From: CAWDMN01 sp963803155
GTDB lineage: Bacteria > Acidobacteriota > Terriglobia > Versatilivoradales > Versatilivoraceae
Direction: 5' to 3'
Assembly (NCBI GenBank): GCA_963803155.1
Contig: CAWDMN010000090.1
Location: forward strand, 1 to 27,211
Length of the DNA stretch: 27,211 bases
Both the position numbers and the translations under genes were made by a program. The notes below the pieces were generated by a model. That model had not been told where the DNA came from, searched no databases, and saw nothing but the letters and a program-made list of their open reading frames with translations. Shown in pieces: positions 1 to 8,744 of this stretch (within the stretch, counting starts at the first letter, position 1; every line of letters starts with the position of its first letter).

Positions 1-560
1 GGTGTCGGCCCAACTAATGCGGAGCATGGTGAGGATTCCTCTTCGATGCCCGCAAACGCGACCCGCCGCACGCTCTGCGCCTCGTCATGTTCGGCATAGC
101 CCACCCACACCGCGCTGTAGTCCGGCCTCCTCGCATATGATCGACAGACTTGTTTGAGCAAGCTCTGCTCATCGGTCGCGCGCAGGAGCACCTGGTTGCA
201 GGTGCCGATCGCGCGCGATTCCGGTTGAAACGACGCAAGGCCTCTTCCGCCTCCTTGCGCTCGGTGATCCGTCTTGCGACGTGTGCTGAACGAACTGGAC
301 TAATCGCCTGATGGTGAATACAGCATCGCGGCGGTCACAAGGACAAAGACAGTCCCCTTGATCGTCATCACCGCCGGGGGCAGCTTGAGATGAGCGACGG
401 CGGCGTCGCTGAACGCGATCCATAGATCGCTGAACAGCGTAGGCCAGGGCAATTCGGCCTAGGCCCAAGCTTAAAGCTCTGAATCGGACCTTACTCGGGT
501 GTTCATAGCCAGATTCCCTCCCCGCGTCGCCGCTGATGTCGGTAGCTGCTCTTCGCTCAT
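1..560 (-). pseudogene. Membrane-anchored GAF sensor protein, 5' part, frameshifted and cut by window edge
   Basis: No single reading frame spans this stretch, but joined minus-strand frames read as a signalling protein. The start at 560 (MSEEQLPTS) overlaps the end of the upstream kinase as ATGA, typical of an operon. Then come a hydrophobic segment near 440-310 (LWIAFSDAAVAHL, then TVFVLVTAAMLY), a linker ending ITERKEAEEALRRF near 260-230, and a GAF-like start (IGTCNQVLLRATDEQ, then WVGYAEHDEAQSVRRVAFAG, then ILTMLRISWADT) at about 210-1. This order (short membrane anchor, PAS-linker-like coil, GAF) is common in diguanylate cyclases and sensor kinases. The output domain lies outside the window, so which of these it is cannot be told. 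At least five frame changes are needed, near 440, 310, 215, 150 and 25. They may be sequencing errors or real decay. Confidence 0.7.
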
Positions 561-1942
561 GGCGTTTGCCCGGCTGGAGCATTGCCCCTTTTCCAGCGAT
601 TTCAAAAGCCGTTTATAGTCAAGCTGCCAGGCAAGGTTGTTTAAGGCCCGACCCAGCGAAGCATCCCGCTCGGTGACCTGCTCGATGAGTGCTTGCGTGC
701 GAATCGTGTCCAGTTCAATTACCGCCTGCCGCAAATCCTGCAGCAGTTGCGCAGGCAATGCCTCCAACTGCTCCGGACGCACGCTCAGCCCCGACGCGTC
801 CTCCGGTGTTGGGAACCCGGCGCCCGGTCATCGACGAATTTCAGGCCCAGGTGCCGGGCCAGGGCGTCGAAGAACTCCTGTTCGCGAAAGGGCTTGCTTA
901 CGAGGTAATCGCAACCGGCGGCCAGAATGGGGCACTTCTTCCTCCAGGGCGTGAGCTGTGAGCGCAATGATCTTGGTGTCAGCGCCGGCCTTGGTTCCCC
1001 GAATCCGCCGGACGGCTTCCAACCCGTCCATGACCGGCATCGTATGTCCATCCAGGTCAGGTCCGGATGTCATTGCTCAATAGCGTCACCGCTTGTGCCC
1101 GTTGACGGCCTCCCGCAGCTCAAAACCAAGCGGGCTCAGGAGCCTGCGCAACAGCAGACGGTTGTCTTGCTGGTCTTCGGCGATCAGGAGCCGGTACCGG
1201 CTGCCCTTCGACCAATCCCCTAATCCGCCCGTGCTTGGTTTCCTCCGCCGGCTCGGCTGGTGACCGGAGGACGGTCACGGGGGTCGTAAAATGGAAGACC
1301 GATCCCTTGCCCGGCTCGCTGGCAACGCCGATTTGGCCACCCATGAAGTCGACGTATTGCTTGCAGATGGCCAGCCCCAAGCCCGTCCCGGCTTGCGCGG
1401 GAGCCTGGTCGCCCAATTGCACGAACGGCAAGAAGATGCGCTTGGCAATCTCCCGTCTGATGCCGGGACCGGAATCTTCCACTCCAAATCGTATCGCGGC
1501 TCTTTCGCCGCCCTCCGCATTCCGCCTTCCCCATTCCGCACTCCGCATTCCGCACTCCGCACTTAGAACGGGCCCGGCACGCAGCTTCACACCGCCGGCA
1601 TCGGTGTACTTGATGGCGTTGCCAATCAGGTTTAGCAGCACCTGGCGCAGCTTGCCCGCGTCCACCGCAATGAACCTGGGCAGAAGGGGCAGGCTCCAGA
1701 CCGAAGTGGAGTCCCTTCTCGGCGGCCCCCACTCCCATCAACGACTGTATTTCATGCAGCAACCGGTGCAAGTCCACTTCGGACTCTTCCAGGGCCATCC
1801 TGCCGGACTCGATCTTGGCCATGTCCAGCACATTGTTGATCAAGTTCAGGAGGTGCTCGCCGCTGCGGACGATGATATCCAGCGTCTCCTGCTGGTGCGG
1901 CGTTAAGTCCGAACCATTCTTGAGCAGCCGCGAAAAGCCGAT
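557..1942 (-). pseudogene. Hybrid histidine kinase remnant (HisKA end, HATPase, receiver, C-terminal helix bundle), frameshifted
   Basis: Minus-strand frames joined in order give: the end of a HisKA domain (GFSRLLKNGSDLTPHQQETL, then INNVLDMAKIESGRM, 1940-1800); a HATPase with N-box LLNLIGNAIKYTDAGG (1650-1600), DSGPGI (near 1470) and GTGLGLAICKQYVDFMGGQI (1390-1330); a receiver (YRLLIAEDQQDNRLLLRRLL at 1200-1140, MPVMDGLEAVRRIRG near 1035, YLVSKPF near 890); and a C-terminal helix bundle (LPAQLLQDLRQAVIELD, 760-700). Family knowledge: ATP-driven autophosphorylation on a HisKA histidine, then transfer to the receiver aspartate. Here the phosphoacceptor histidine and the entire sensory N-terminus are missing, because homology stops at about 1940 against the SelA-like gene. 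Frame changes lie near 1690, 1205, 1075, 940 and 785. A TGG-to-TGA-like stop near 1050 is not a homopolymer slip. Non-functional as it stands. Confidence 0.85.
1514..1562. repeat. Seven tandem copies of a 7-bp unit, TCCGCAY
   Basis: Seven phased heptamers read on the plus strand: TCCGCAT, TCCGCCT, TCCCCAT, TCCGCAC, TCCGCAT, TCCGCAC, TCCGCAC. The array lies in the minus-strand kinase gene. There it encodes a low-complexity insert (SAECGMRSAEW...) between the N-box part and the DSGPGI motif of the HATPase domain, where family members have a short loop. Similar GCGGAAT/GCGGAGT heptamer strings are, from general knowledge, scattered in Acidobacteria- and Verrucomicrobia-like genomes. The other copies, if any, are outside this window. 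Confidence 0.85.
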
Positions 1943-1944
1943 CG

Positions 1945-3450
1945 AAAACGCCCAAGCCGAATGTCTTCCAGTCCATCGGCGTCGAACCCATCATCAATTG
2001 CCGTGGCACGTTCACCATTATCGGCGGATCTATTGAACGCCCGGAAGTACGCGCCGCGATGGAAGCTGCTTCCAAGGACTTTGTGCAATACGATGAACTG
2101 GCGGATGGTATCGGCAAACGGCTGGCCGAGCTTACGGGAGCGGAGTGGGGAATGGTTTCGGCTGGTTGCGCCGCCGGAATGAAGCATGTCACCGCCGCCT
2201 GCGTAACGGGCGGCAACCCTGAAAAGCTCATTCGTATTCCCGATCTCACGGGATTCGATAAGACCGAGGTCATCATCCCCAGACACTCGCGAAATACTTA
2301 CGACCATGCCATACGCAACATCGGTGTGAAGGTAATTACGGTGGAGACGATGGGAGAGCTTGAGAACGCAATCAACCCCAAGACGGCCATGATCTACCTG
2401 ATGGCCTTCGATGTGGCCTCTTCGGAGTCGATTACTTTGGAAGCCGTTGCCAAAATAGCAAAACCCAGAAATATTCCCATCCTCGTAGATGCGGCAGCCG
2501 AGGACCTTACAATACCAAGCGTTCATCTGCGGCGAGGCGCTACGGTGGTTGTATACAGCGGTGGCAAAGCCATATGCGGTCCGCAGTGCGCGGGACTGGT
2601 GCTGGGTCAAAAAGATATTCTCATGTCGGCGTGGCAGGCAAGTTCGCCACACCATGGTCCTGGGCGTGATAATAAAGTCGGCCGTGAAGAAATGATGGGC
2701 ATGCTCGCGGCGGTGGAGGCATGGATAACCCGAGATCATCAGGGCGAATGGAAACGGTGGCTGGCCTGGCTAGACAATATTTCAAAACGTATTTCAAAAA
2801 TAGACGGCATAAAAACTACCGTGCAGGAGCCCGCCGACCTTTCCAACAAGAGCCCGGTATTGATTGTATCGTGGGACCCCGATAAGCTGAACATCACAGC
2901 GGAAGAAGTGGCGGAAGAGGTGGGCAGAACCAAACCAAGGATTGCACTCGGCGCCCAAAGCGGAAACGGGACGACTTCTATTGCCATCACCACGGGGCAG
3001 ATGCAGTTGGGGCAGGATAAGATCGTGGCCGATCGCCTTTTCGATTTGCTTTCGCGGGAGCGAAGCCCAAGATCCACAGCCATGGCCGCTCCGTCCTCAA
3101 ACGTCAGCGGTCGCTGGGATGTTAATGTCGAGTTCTTCAGCGGCAAGAGCCAGCATACGTTTACTATGGAACAAGAGGGTAACTGGATCCAGGGCTCGCA
3201 CCAGGGAGATTTTTCCACGAGGGACATGGTTGGCACAATCGAAGGAGATCAGATCAAGCTTCGCAGTGTCGATCGGCACACCGCCGATTCGATCACCTTT
3301 ATTTTCTCGGGCACCGTTTCCAGCGATGCGATCTCGGGACAGATCTATATGGGTGAATATCGCACGGCCAAGTTCACGGCCAAACGGCATACCTATAAGA
3401 AAGGGCGTCAGCGGATAATGATTCCCAGCGGACCTCCATTAGCAACCTAG
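1945..3450 (+). CDS. SelA-like PLP-dependent enzyme with C-terminal beta-barrel-like domain, 5'-truncated
   Basis: A fold-type I PLP enzyme of the SelA-like group, which includes D-glucosaminate-6-phosphate ammonia-lyase-type proteins. The frame is open from 1924. Recognisable family sequence begins at about 1948 (VFQSIGVEPIINCRGTFTI) but has no start codon until ATG 2059, which would discard the conserved N-terminus. The gene therefore looks truncated by the joint near 1940, and probably lost an export signal too. The PLP lysine is in YSGGKAICGPQ (codon 2566) and the cofactor-ring aspartate is in ILVDAAAED. After the enzyme domain (to about 3080), roughly 110 residues (GRWDVNVEFF, TFTMEQEGNWIQGSHQG) form a beta-rich extension seen in acidobacterial relatives. 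It lies 50 bp upstream of the amidohydrolase, probably in one operon. It is unlikely to be true selenocysteine synthase: no selB or tRNA-Sec is nearby. The substrate is unknown. Confidence 0.85.
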   Translation, partial: KTPKPNVFQSIGVEPIINCRGTFTIIGGSIERPEVRAAMEAASKDFVQYDELADGIGKRLAELTGAEWGMVSAGCAAGMKHVTAACVTGGNPEKLIRIPDLTGFDKTEVIIPRHSRNTYDHAIRNIGVKVITVETMGELENAINPKTAMIYLMAFDVASSESITLEAVAKIAKPRNIPILVDAAAEDLTIPSVHLRRGATVVVYSGGKAICGPQCAGLVLGQKDILMSAWQASSPHHGPGRDNKVGREEMMGMLAAVEAWITRDHQGEWKRWLAWLDNISKRISKIDGIKTTVQEPADLSNKSPVLIVSWDPDKLNITAEEVAEEVGRTKPRIALGAQSGNGTTSIAITTGQMQLGQDKIVADRLFDLLSRERSPRSTAMAAPSSNVSGRWDVNVEFFSGKSQHTFTMEQEGNWIQGSHQGDFSTRDMVGTIEGDQIKLRSVDRHTADSITFIFSGTVSSDAISGQIYMGEYRTAKFTAKRHTYKKGRQRIMIPSGPPLAT

Positions 3451-3500
3451 TTTGTTCTTTTTAGGCCAACATTTGAATCAATACAAATCAGGATTTTAAA

Positions 3501-4787
3501 ATGGTAAATCATTCGGTCTTATATAAAATTGTGTCTCGCAACATGCCCGCCATTATCTTGTTTCTTTTTGCCTGCCTTTTGCCCTTTCACACGGTGCAGG
3601 CCCAGGAGATCGATCTCTTACTCAAGGGTGGCCACGTCATCGACCCCAAGAATAATATCGACTCAAAATTGGACGTTGCGATCGTCAATGGCAAAATAGC
3701 TCAGGTGGCCGCCGATATTTTGGCCAAAAATGCCAAGAATGTTATAGACGTAACCGGGTTGTACATAACTCCCGGCCTGATCGATATGCATGTGCATGTA
3801 TTTCAGGGAACTGAGGCGGATGCCTACATCGCCAATGGACTCTCTTCTCTTCCTCCGGATGGATTTACTTTTAGAGCTGGCGTAACTACGGTAGTCGATG
3901 CCGGCAGTTCGGGATGGAAAAATTTCCGTCTTTTCAAAAAGCAAACGATTGACCGATCGAAAACGAGAGTATTGGCGTTATTGAATATCGTGGGGAATGG
4001 CATGGTGGGGCGGTTTGAAGAACAGGATGTGACGGATATGAATCCCACTCAAACCGCGCTTATCATTAAGCGGCTGTTTCCGGATATCCTCGTAGGCATT
4101 AAAGCCGCTCATTATTGGGGCGATTTTACGCAAGTCGATCGCGCGGTGGAAGCGGGAAACCTGGCCAATGTTCCGGTGATGGTCGACTTTGGAGAGCATA
4201 ATCCGCCGCTCTCCATTGAAGAGCTGTTTATGAAACATCTTCGCCCCGGCGACATGTTTACTCACACTTTTTCTTATGGTCCCACCGACCGCGAAACGAT
4301 TGTGGATGAAAATGGGAAGGTTAAACCATTTGTTTTTGAAGCGCAAATGAGGGGGATCGTTTTTGATGTCGGTCATGGTGGCGGCGCCTTTTCATGGCGT
4401 CAGGCTGTTCCCGCGATGCAACAGGGTTTCAGACCTAATGTCATCAGCACTGATTTACACGCCGACAGCATGAATGGAGGAATGAAAGACCTCACCAACG
4501 TGATGTCCAAATTTCTCAACATGGGCATATCTCTTCAGGACGTTGTGTTACGAACCACCTGGAATCCGGCCAACGCTATCCGGAGAAAAGATCTGGGGCA
4601 TTTGAGTGTTGGCGCCGATGCGGACGTGACTGTATTGAATCTGAGAAAAGGAGATTTCGGATTTATCGACGTTCGTAAAACAAAACTAAAAGGAACGCAG
4701 AAGTTGGAGGCCGAGCTAACTATTCGAGCCGGGAAAATCGTATGGGATTTAAACGGTCTTAGCACTCCGTTGTGGGATGCCCAATAG
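3501..4787 (+). CDS. Exported amidohydrolase/deacetylase family metallohydrolase
   Basis: 428 residues of the amidohydrolase superfamily, in the dihydroorotase-like deacetylase group (COG3964 type). Members cleave acetyl-ester or amide bonds at a two-metal site. Residues 1-35 are a signal peptide (hydrophobic core AIILFLFACLLPF, cleavage near VQAQ-EI), so it acts in the periplasm. The metal ligands are all visible: H97 and H99 in IDMHVH, K201 (carboxylated lysine) in VGIKAAHYWG, H233 in GEHNPP, H255 in FTHTFSYG and D318 in STDLHAD. The start at 3501 is chosen for AGGA seven bases upstream; ATG 3543 has no such site. SelA-like and deacetylase genes are paired in many bacteria, which suggests deacylation followed by PLP-dependent elimination of one substrate. 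The 3' end overlaps the convergent DUF4395 gene by 29 bp. Confidence 0.93.
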   Translation: MVNHSVLYKIVSRNMPAIILFLFACLLPFHTVQAQEIDLLLKGGHVIDPKNNIDSKLDVAIVNGKIAQVAADILAKNAKNVIDVTGLYITPGLIDMHVHVFQGTEADAYIANGLSSLPPDGFTFRAGVTTVVDAGSSGWKNFRLFKKQTIDRSKTRVLALLNIVGNGMVGRFEEQDVTDMNPTQTALIIKRLFPDILVGIKAAHYWGDFTQVDRAVEAGNLANVPVMVDFGEHNPPLSIEELFMKHLRPGDMFTHTFSYGPTDRETIVDENGKVKPFVFEAQMRGIVFDVGHGGGAFSWRQAVPAMQQGFRPNVISTDLHADSMNGGMKDLTNVMSKFLNMGISLQDVVLRTTWNPANAIRRKDLGHLSVGADADVTVLNLRKGDFGFIDVRKTKLKGTQKLEAELTIRAGKIVWDLNGLSTPLWDAQ

Positions 4788-5307
4788 AACTATGAGCTAT
4801 TCGTGCTCGAACTTGTCTCTCGCAGTTCGTGGCTCGCAGCAAGTACCTGGATTTTGCGCGCAAAAAATTATAGAGCGTTGAAGCGAAGCACCATTGCGTT
4901 AGCGCGGCCACATAGGCGAGCCCAATGATCAAGACTGAAGGAACAAAGGTCAGGACCAAATTCTCGTTCTTCAACCCGATGCCTGACAGCAGAAAGAGTA
5001 TTGCTCCAATTGCGCAGCCGAATCTCCTCTGATTGCCGTGCCTGGGCATCTCGCCAAGATAAAGGACGGGCTTGACAAGGAATAAGTACAGGTAATCGTA
5101 GAAGCTGCGATCGCTGAGTGCGCCAATGGTTGTGAGAAATCCCAATATGAGCATGTAGTAGGAAGACTGAAGACACAAGCCAAATAGTCCAAGAGATGCG
5201 CACGCAAATGGTGTCCAGCGCGCAAGGAAATTGATTCCCCTGCATTCACAGATGTCTGCCTCGGAGTAGCCTTGATTGAGCAGCATTTTACGGGTTGTTG
5301 GTCCCAT
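4759..5307 (-). CDS. DUF4395-family integral membrane protein
   Basis: 182 residues with about four hydrophobic segments: FACASLGLFGLCLQ, YYMLILGFLTTIGAL, FGCAIGAILFLLSGIGL and VLTFVPSVLIIGLAYVAAL. The block RRFGCAIGAILFLLSGIGL followed by a loop and a last helix ending in a Cys-containing turn matches the DUF4395 pattern. These are small inner-membrane proteins of unknown role, sometimes found near thioredoxin-like or sulfur genes. AGGAG six bases before ATG 5307 supports the start. It follows the TonB receptor gene by 83 bp in the same direction and may be co-transcribed. The basic 35-residue tail overlaps the end of the amidohydrolase gene, so the true stop may have been extended by divergence. 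Function unknown. Confidence 0.75.
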   Translation of the reverse strand: MGPTTRKMLLNQGYSEADICECRGINFLARWTPFACASLGLFGLCLQSSYYMLILGFLTTIGALSDRSFYDYLYLFLVKPVLYLGEMPRHGNQRRFGCAIGAILFLLSGIGLKNENLVLTFVPSVLIIGLAYVAALTQWCFASTLYNFLRAKSRYLLRATNCERQVRARIAHSSIGHPTTEC

Positions 5308-5390
5308 CGATGTCTCCTGGTCTGGATTTCAATACTTCGCGCCACAGCTTATAGCGGAGCCCAACAACATTAAAACATGTTCTTCCAATT

Positions 5391-8300
5391 TCAGAAAATG
5401 ATCTTCAAGGCAAATTGAACGACGCGGGGATCGCCAGCCGAAGTGATTGATCCAAAACCTGGTGTTCCGAGCACAACATTGGGAGCGCCCAGTGGCGGCG
5501 TATTGGTCAGATTGAATGCTTCGGTGCGGAACTCCAGGTTGAGTCGCTCAGTAATCGCAGTATGCTTGAATAACGCCACATCAAGGTTCCTATATCCCGG
5601 CCCGCGAACTGGATTGCGAGAGCTTGTGCCCAAGGTGAATTGCGGCGCTACCGCGAAGGCCGCCGTGTTGAACCATTGTGCTGTACTTTGCTGTGATCCC
5701 TGGAGCGATGGATTCCCAATACGATTGGGGCGCTGAGTGCCGAAACCGGCGAACGAGTTAAAATTTGTGGACTGCGTGACGGCAAGCGGAATGCCGGACT
5801 GCAGGCTGAGCAGGCCTGCCAGTTCCCACCCTTCGGCAAGCTTACCTAGGATGCCCCGCGGATGGCGTCGATGGCCCGGACCAAACGGCAAGTCATAAGT
5901 GCAGCTGAGGACGAGGTTGTGCGGAATGTCTCCGTTCGACACGTCGCGCTCAAGCTTCCTGTTGAAGCTGTCGGCCACGGGGTAGTTTGCAACCGGGCCG
6001 GTAAAAATGGTGGAATCAAATACCGAGGATGCCTCGTCGATCAACTTGGAAAAAGTGTAGCTGGCCAGGAACGACAGGTTGCGCGAAAAACGCTTTTCCA
6101 GCCGCGCCTGGAATGCATGGTAATTGGTGTTGCCGACGTTATTGCGAAAAAAACTGACCGCAGTGAATCGCGGGTAAGGCTTGAGGAGCTGCCCCGCGGC
6201 AATCGTCGGATCGCCGAGCGAAGATGAACGCGGAATCTCGCCAAAGAAAGGGTTGGCAACCTTCTTCAGCAACGGATTGCCCGTTGCGAGTTGTTGAACG
6301 GTGAGTTGGTCGATGTTGGTGTCTGGAATGCCCACGTGGGTGATTTTCGAGCCCGTATAGCCCACTGACAAGGCCAGATTGGACTTAATCTCTCGCTGGA
6401 GAAAGAGATTCCACTGTTGGACGTAGCCTGAGCCGAGCGAACGGTCCACGGTGAAAACGCCTTGCCCCAGGCCCGCATCGGGCGTGAGTGGGATTGGCTC
6501 CACAGAAGGGCCGGAGGCCAGGACGAGGGCGGAATTTATGCTGTCGAGGGTTCTCTGGGTCACCGTCTGCACAAAGGGAAACTGCGGATTTGTAAAGGGA
6601 GTGGTGATGCCCGCTTGTTCAATCCAGACCAACGAGTATGCGGCACGGATCACGGTCTTGTCCGTAACACGATAGGCCAGCCCCAGACGAGGTCCGAAAT
6701 CATGCCAGTGCAATGTGCGGCCTGAGCGAGGAAAACCCTTCTGGCCCAGGTAGTCGAGTTGCTGCGTCTGCAGGTCAAATATCGCCCCCTGGTCATCAAC
6801 CTCCGTGGAGGGGAAATTGAGGGTCCACCGCAGGCCGGCATTGACGGTAAGCCTGCTCGTCGCTTTCCAGTCGTCCTGAATAAAATACTCCTGGATGTGA
6901 GCGCGTGCGCGAATGGCTTTCTGCTGCAAATCGATCGAAAAGGTCTGCACCTGCCCGAGAAGAAAACTCGCCAATGAAAAGCCCGTTCCCGTGGTCCCAG
7001 GCATATCGGTAAAGAGACTGCTGAACGAGAACAGTCCGGTCGGTGACGGCGGCTGGATTATGTTCAGGCGTTCCCAACGGAAATCCAGGCCGGCCTTGAG
7101 TGAATGACGGCCTTTTTGCCTGGAGATTTGATCGACAATCTCGGTGACATCCGTGCGGAACCGCGAGTCGGTATTCGCCGGCGGTCCCAATTGCTGAAAA
7201 CCACTGATTGAAAATGTGGGCAACTCGTTGCTAAAGTCACCGTTGGATGGAATGCCCGGCAACTGCAATACCTGGGAAGGCTGCCCATTCAGCAACAAGG
7301 CGGCGCGGTCAATCGCGCGCCGGGTGTACCCAAAACGAAATTCGTTCGCGAAAGCCGGACCGAATAGGTGCAAGTAACTGGTGGCCGCGGAATGTCCGGT
7401 CGTTGTAGCCTCCGCGAGTGCTCCGCTAGTAATGTTGCCGCTGCCATCCGGGAGAGGCGTGACCGGCGTCGCGAAATCGCGCATGTAAGAGTAGCGACCG
7501 AAGATCTGATCTTGATTGGAAAAGCGGTGGTCAACCCGGCCATCGAACTGGTCCTGGGTGTCGCCTTCATTGCCGACGCGAGTGTAGTTATTGGCGGTTC
7601 CAGAGGACGTCGGGTTAGGGAATCGCTGGAGCAGAAGCGCTGCCACCTTGTCGATCCGATCGTCCGGAATCGTGTTGCCGGCAAACTGCTGGCGTGTGAA
7701 GCCTCCTCCGGGAAGCGATTGCGTTGTATTCGGATCATAGATTTTGGGCGCACTTTTGCTGACCGCTTCGGTAAAAATTCCCCGGCGCTGGAGCAAGGTG
7801 GGTACAGTCGAGATGCGTACCCTGCCGATTTCCTGCCGTGTGCCCTGGTAATCGGCAAAGAAGAAAGTCCTGTCCGCGCTGATCGGTCCTCCGAGGGTTC
7901 CACCAAACTGGTTGCGTCGGAACACCGGCTTTGCGGAATTCGCGGGGGCAAAAAGGTTGCGTGCGTTCAATGCTTCATTGCGAAGGAACTCAAACGCCGT
8001 TCCGTGGAGCTGGTTGGTGCCGGACTTTGTGCTGAGATTGATCACACCTCCATTAAAGCGTCCGAACTCGGCCGGCGGGCTATTAGATTCAACCTTGAAC
8101 TCCTGGATGGCGTCGATAACAGGGAAGAAGGCTATGGTGCCCGGTTCCGGCTGCAGCACGGAGATTCCGTCATACAGGTACTCGTTGGTCCGGGGGCGGC
8201 CGCCATTAATGCGCGGGAAGGCCGATCCCGGCGGCAGTGCCACACCCGAAGATAGTCCGACGAGCGATATAAAGCTGCGCCCATTCAGCGGCAGATCCAC

Positions 8301-8744
8301 AATCTTGCGGTTGTCGATGACCTGCCCAAGACTGCCGGTCTCTGTTCTCAGCAACGGAGCATCCGACGTCACGGTGACGGTCTCGCTGGGACTCCCAATC
8401 GTCAGGATCGCATCCACGCGGATCCCCTCGCCGGTGGCCAATTGAATCCCTTCTTGGACAAATCGTTTGAAACCGCTGACTTCTACTATGAACTTGTAAA
8501 GACCCGGCTTAAGATTGAAAATCGTATAGAATCCGTTTCGGTCGGTCTTTGCCGTGTATTCCTGGTTGGTCTGGGTTTCCATCACCTTGATCTGAGCGTC
8601 AGGGATTACCGAAGCGGAAGGGTCGCGTACTTCACCGCTAATAGATCCTCTGGCGGCTTGGGCATGGGCAAATTGGAAGGGAAACAGGGCCGAACCCAAG
8701 AATAACAAAACAACGATCGATCGAAAAGTCAGACGAAGTGGCAT
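5391..8744 (-). CDS. Oar-like TonB-dependent receptor with carboxypeptidase-regulatory-like N-terminal domain
   Basis: An outer-membrane beta-barrel for active uptake of a large or scarce ligand, about 1117 residues from ATG 8744. That start is preferred over ATG 8846 because GGAAGG lies six bases upstream and a clean signal peptide follows (SIVVLLFLGSALFPF, cleavage near AHAQA). Domains: carboxypeptidase-regulatory-like beta-sandwich at about 31-115 (GSISGEVRDPSASVIPDAQI, NGFYTIFNLKPGLYKF); plug at about 120-250 (LPLNGRSFISLVGLSSGV, GGVINLSTKSGTNQLHGTAF); then a long barrel ending in the terminal phenylalanine of FALKIIF, the usual barrel-assembly signal. This architecture is greatly expanded in Acidobacteriota. 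No SusD partner is present. The gene is divergent from an XRE/PBP-like regulator with 191 bp between starts, suggesting ligand-responsive control. The ligand cannot be told from sequence. Confidence 0.95.
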   Translation of the reverse strand: MPLRLTFRSIVVLLFLGSALFPFQFAHAQAARGSISGEVRDPSASVIPDAQIKVMETQTNQEYTAKTDRNGFYTIFNLKPGLYKFIVEVSGFKRFVQEGIQLATGEGIRVDAILTIGSPSETVTVTSDAPLLRTETGSLGQVIDNRKIVDLPLNGRSFISLVGLSSGVALPPGSAFPRINGGRPRTNEYLYDGISVLQPEPGTIAFFPVIDAIQEFKVESNSPPAEFGRFNGGVINLSTKSGTNQLHGTAFEFLRNEALNARNLFAPANSAKPVFRRNQFGGTLGGPISADRTFFFADYQGTRQEIGRVRISTVPTLLQRRGIFTEAVSKSAPKIYDPNTTQSLPGGGFTRQQFAGNTIPDDRIDKVAALLLQRFPNPTSSGTANNYTRVGNEGDTQDQFDGRVDHRFSNQDQIFGRYSYMRDFATPVTPLPDGSGNITSGALAEATTTGHSAATSYLHLFGPAFANEFRFGYTRRAIDRAALLLNGQPSQVLQLPGIPSNGDFSNELPTFSISGFQQLGPPANTDSRFRTDVTEIVDQISRQKGRHSLKAGLDFRWERLNIIQPPSPTGLFSFSSLFTDMPGTTGTGFSLASFLLGQVQTFSIDLQQKAIRARAHIQEYFIQDDWKATSRLTVNAGLRWTLNFPSTEVDDQGAIFDLQTQQLDYLGQKGFPRSGRTLHWHDFGPRLGLAYRVTDKTVIRAAYSLVWIEQAGITTPFTNPQFPFVQTVTQRTLDSINSALVLASGPSVEPIPLTPDAGLGQGVFTVDRSLGSGYVQQWNLFLQREIKSNLALSVGYTGSKITHVGIPDTNIDQLTVQQLATGNPLLKKVANPFFGEIPRSSSLGDPTIAAGQLLKPYPRFTAVSFFRNNVGNTNYHAFQARLEKRFSRNLSFLASYTFSKLIDEASSVFDSTIFTGPVANYPVADSFNRKLERDVSNGDIPHNLVLSCTYDLPFGPGHRRHPRGILGKLAEGWELAGLLSLQSGIPLAVTQSTNFNSFAGFGTQRPNRIGNPSLQGSQQSTAQWFNTAAFAVAPQFTLGTSSRNPVRGPGYRNLDVALFKHTAITERLNLEFRTEAFNLTNTPPLGAPNVVLGTPGFGSITSAGDPRVVQFALKIIF

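Noticed and set aside
1903..2739. 278-codon minus-strand frame
   Set aside because: Mostly antisense to the SelA-like gene; only its last few codons touch the kinase region, in the wrong frame.
2059..3450. True selenocysteine synthase (selA)
   Set aside because: The sequence belongs to the SelA-like enzymatic group with an extra beta domain and an amidohydrolase partner; no selB or tRNA-Sec is present.
7368..8255. 295-codon plus-strand frame inside the TonB receptor
   Set aside because: Antisense shadow of a strongly conserved receptor; arginine-rich, with no domain or ribosome site.
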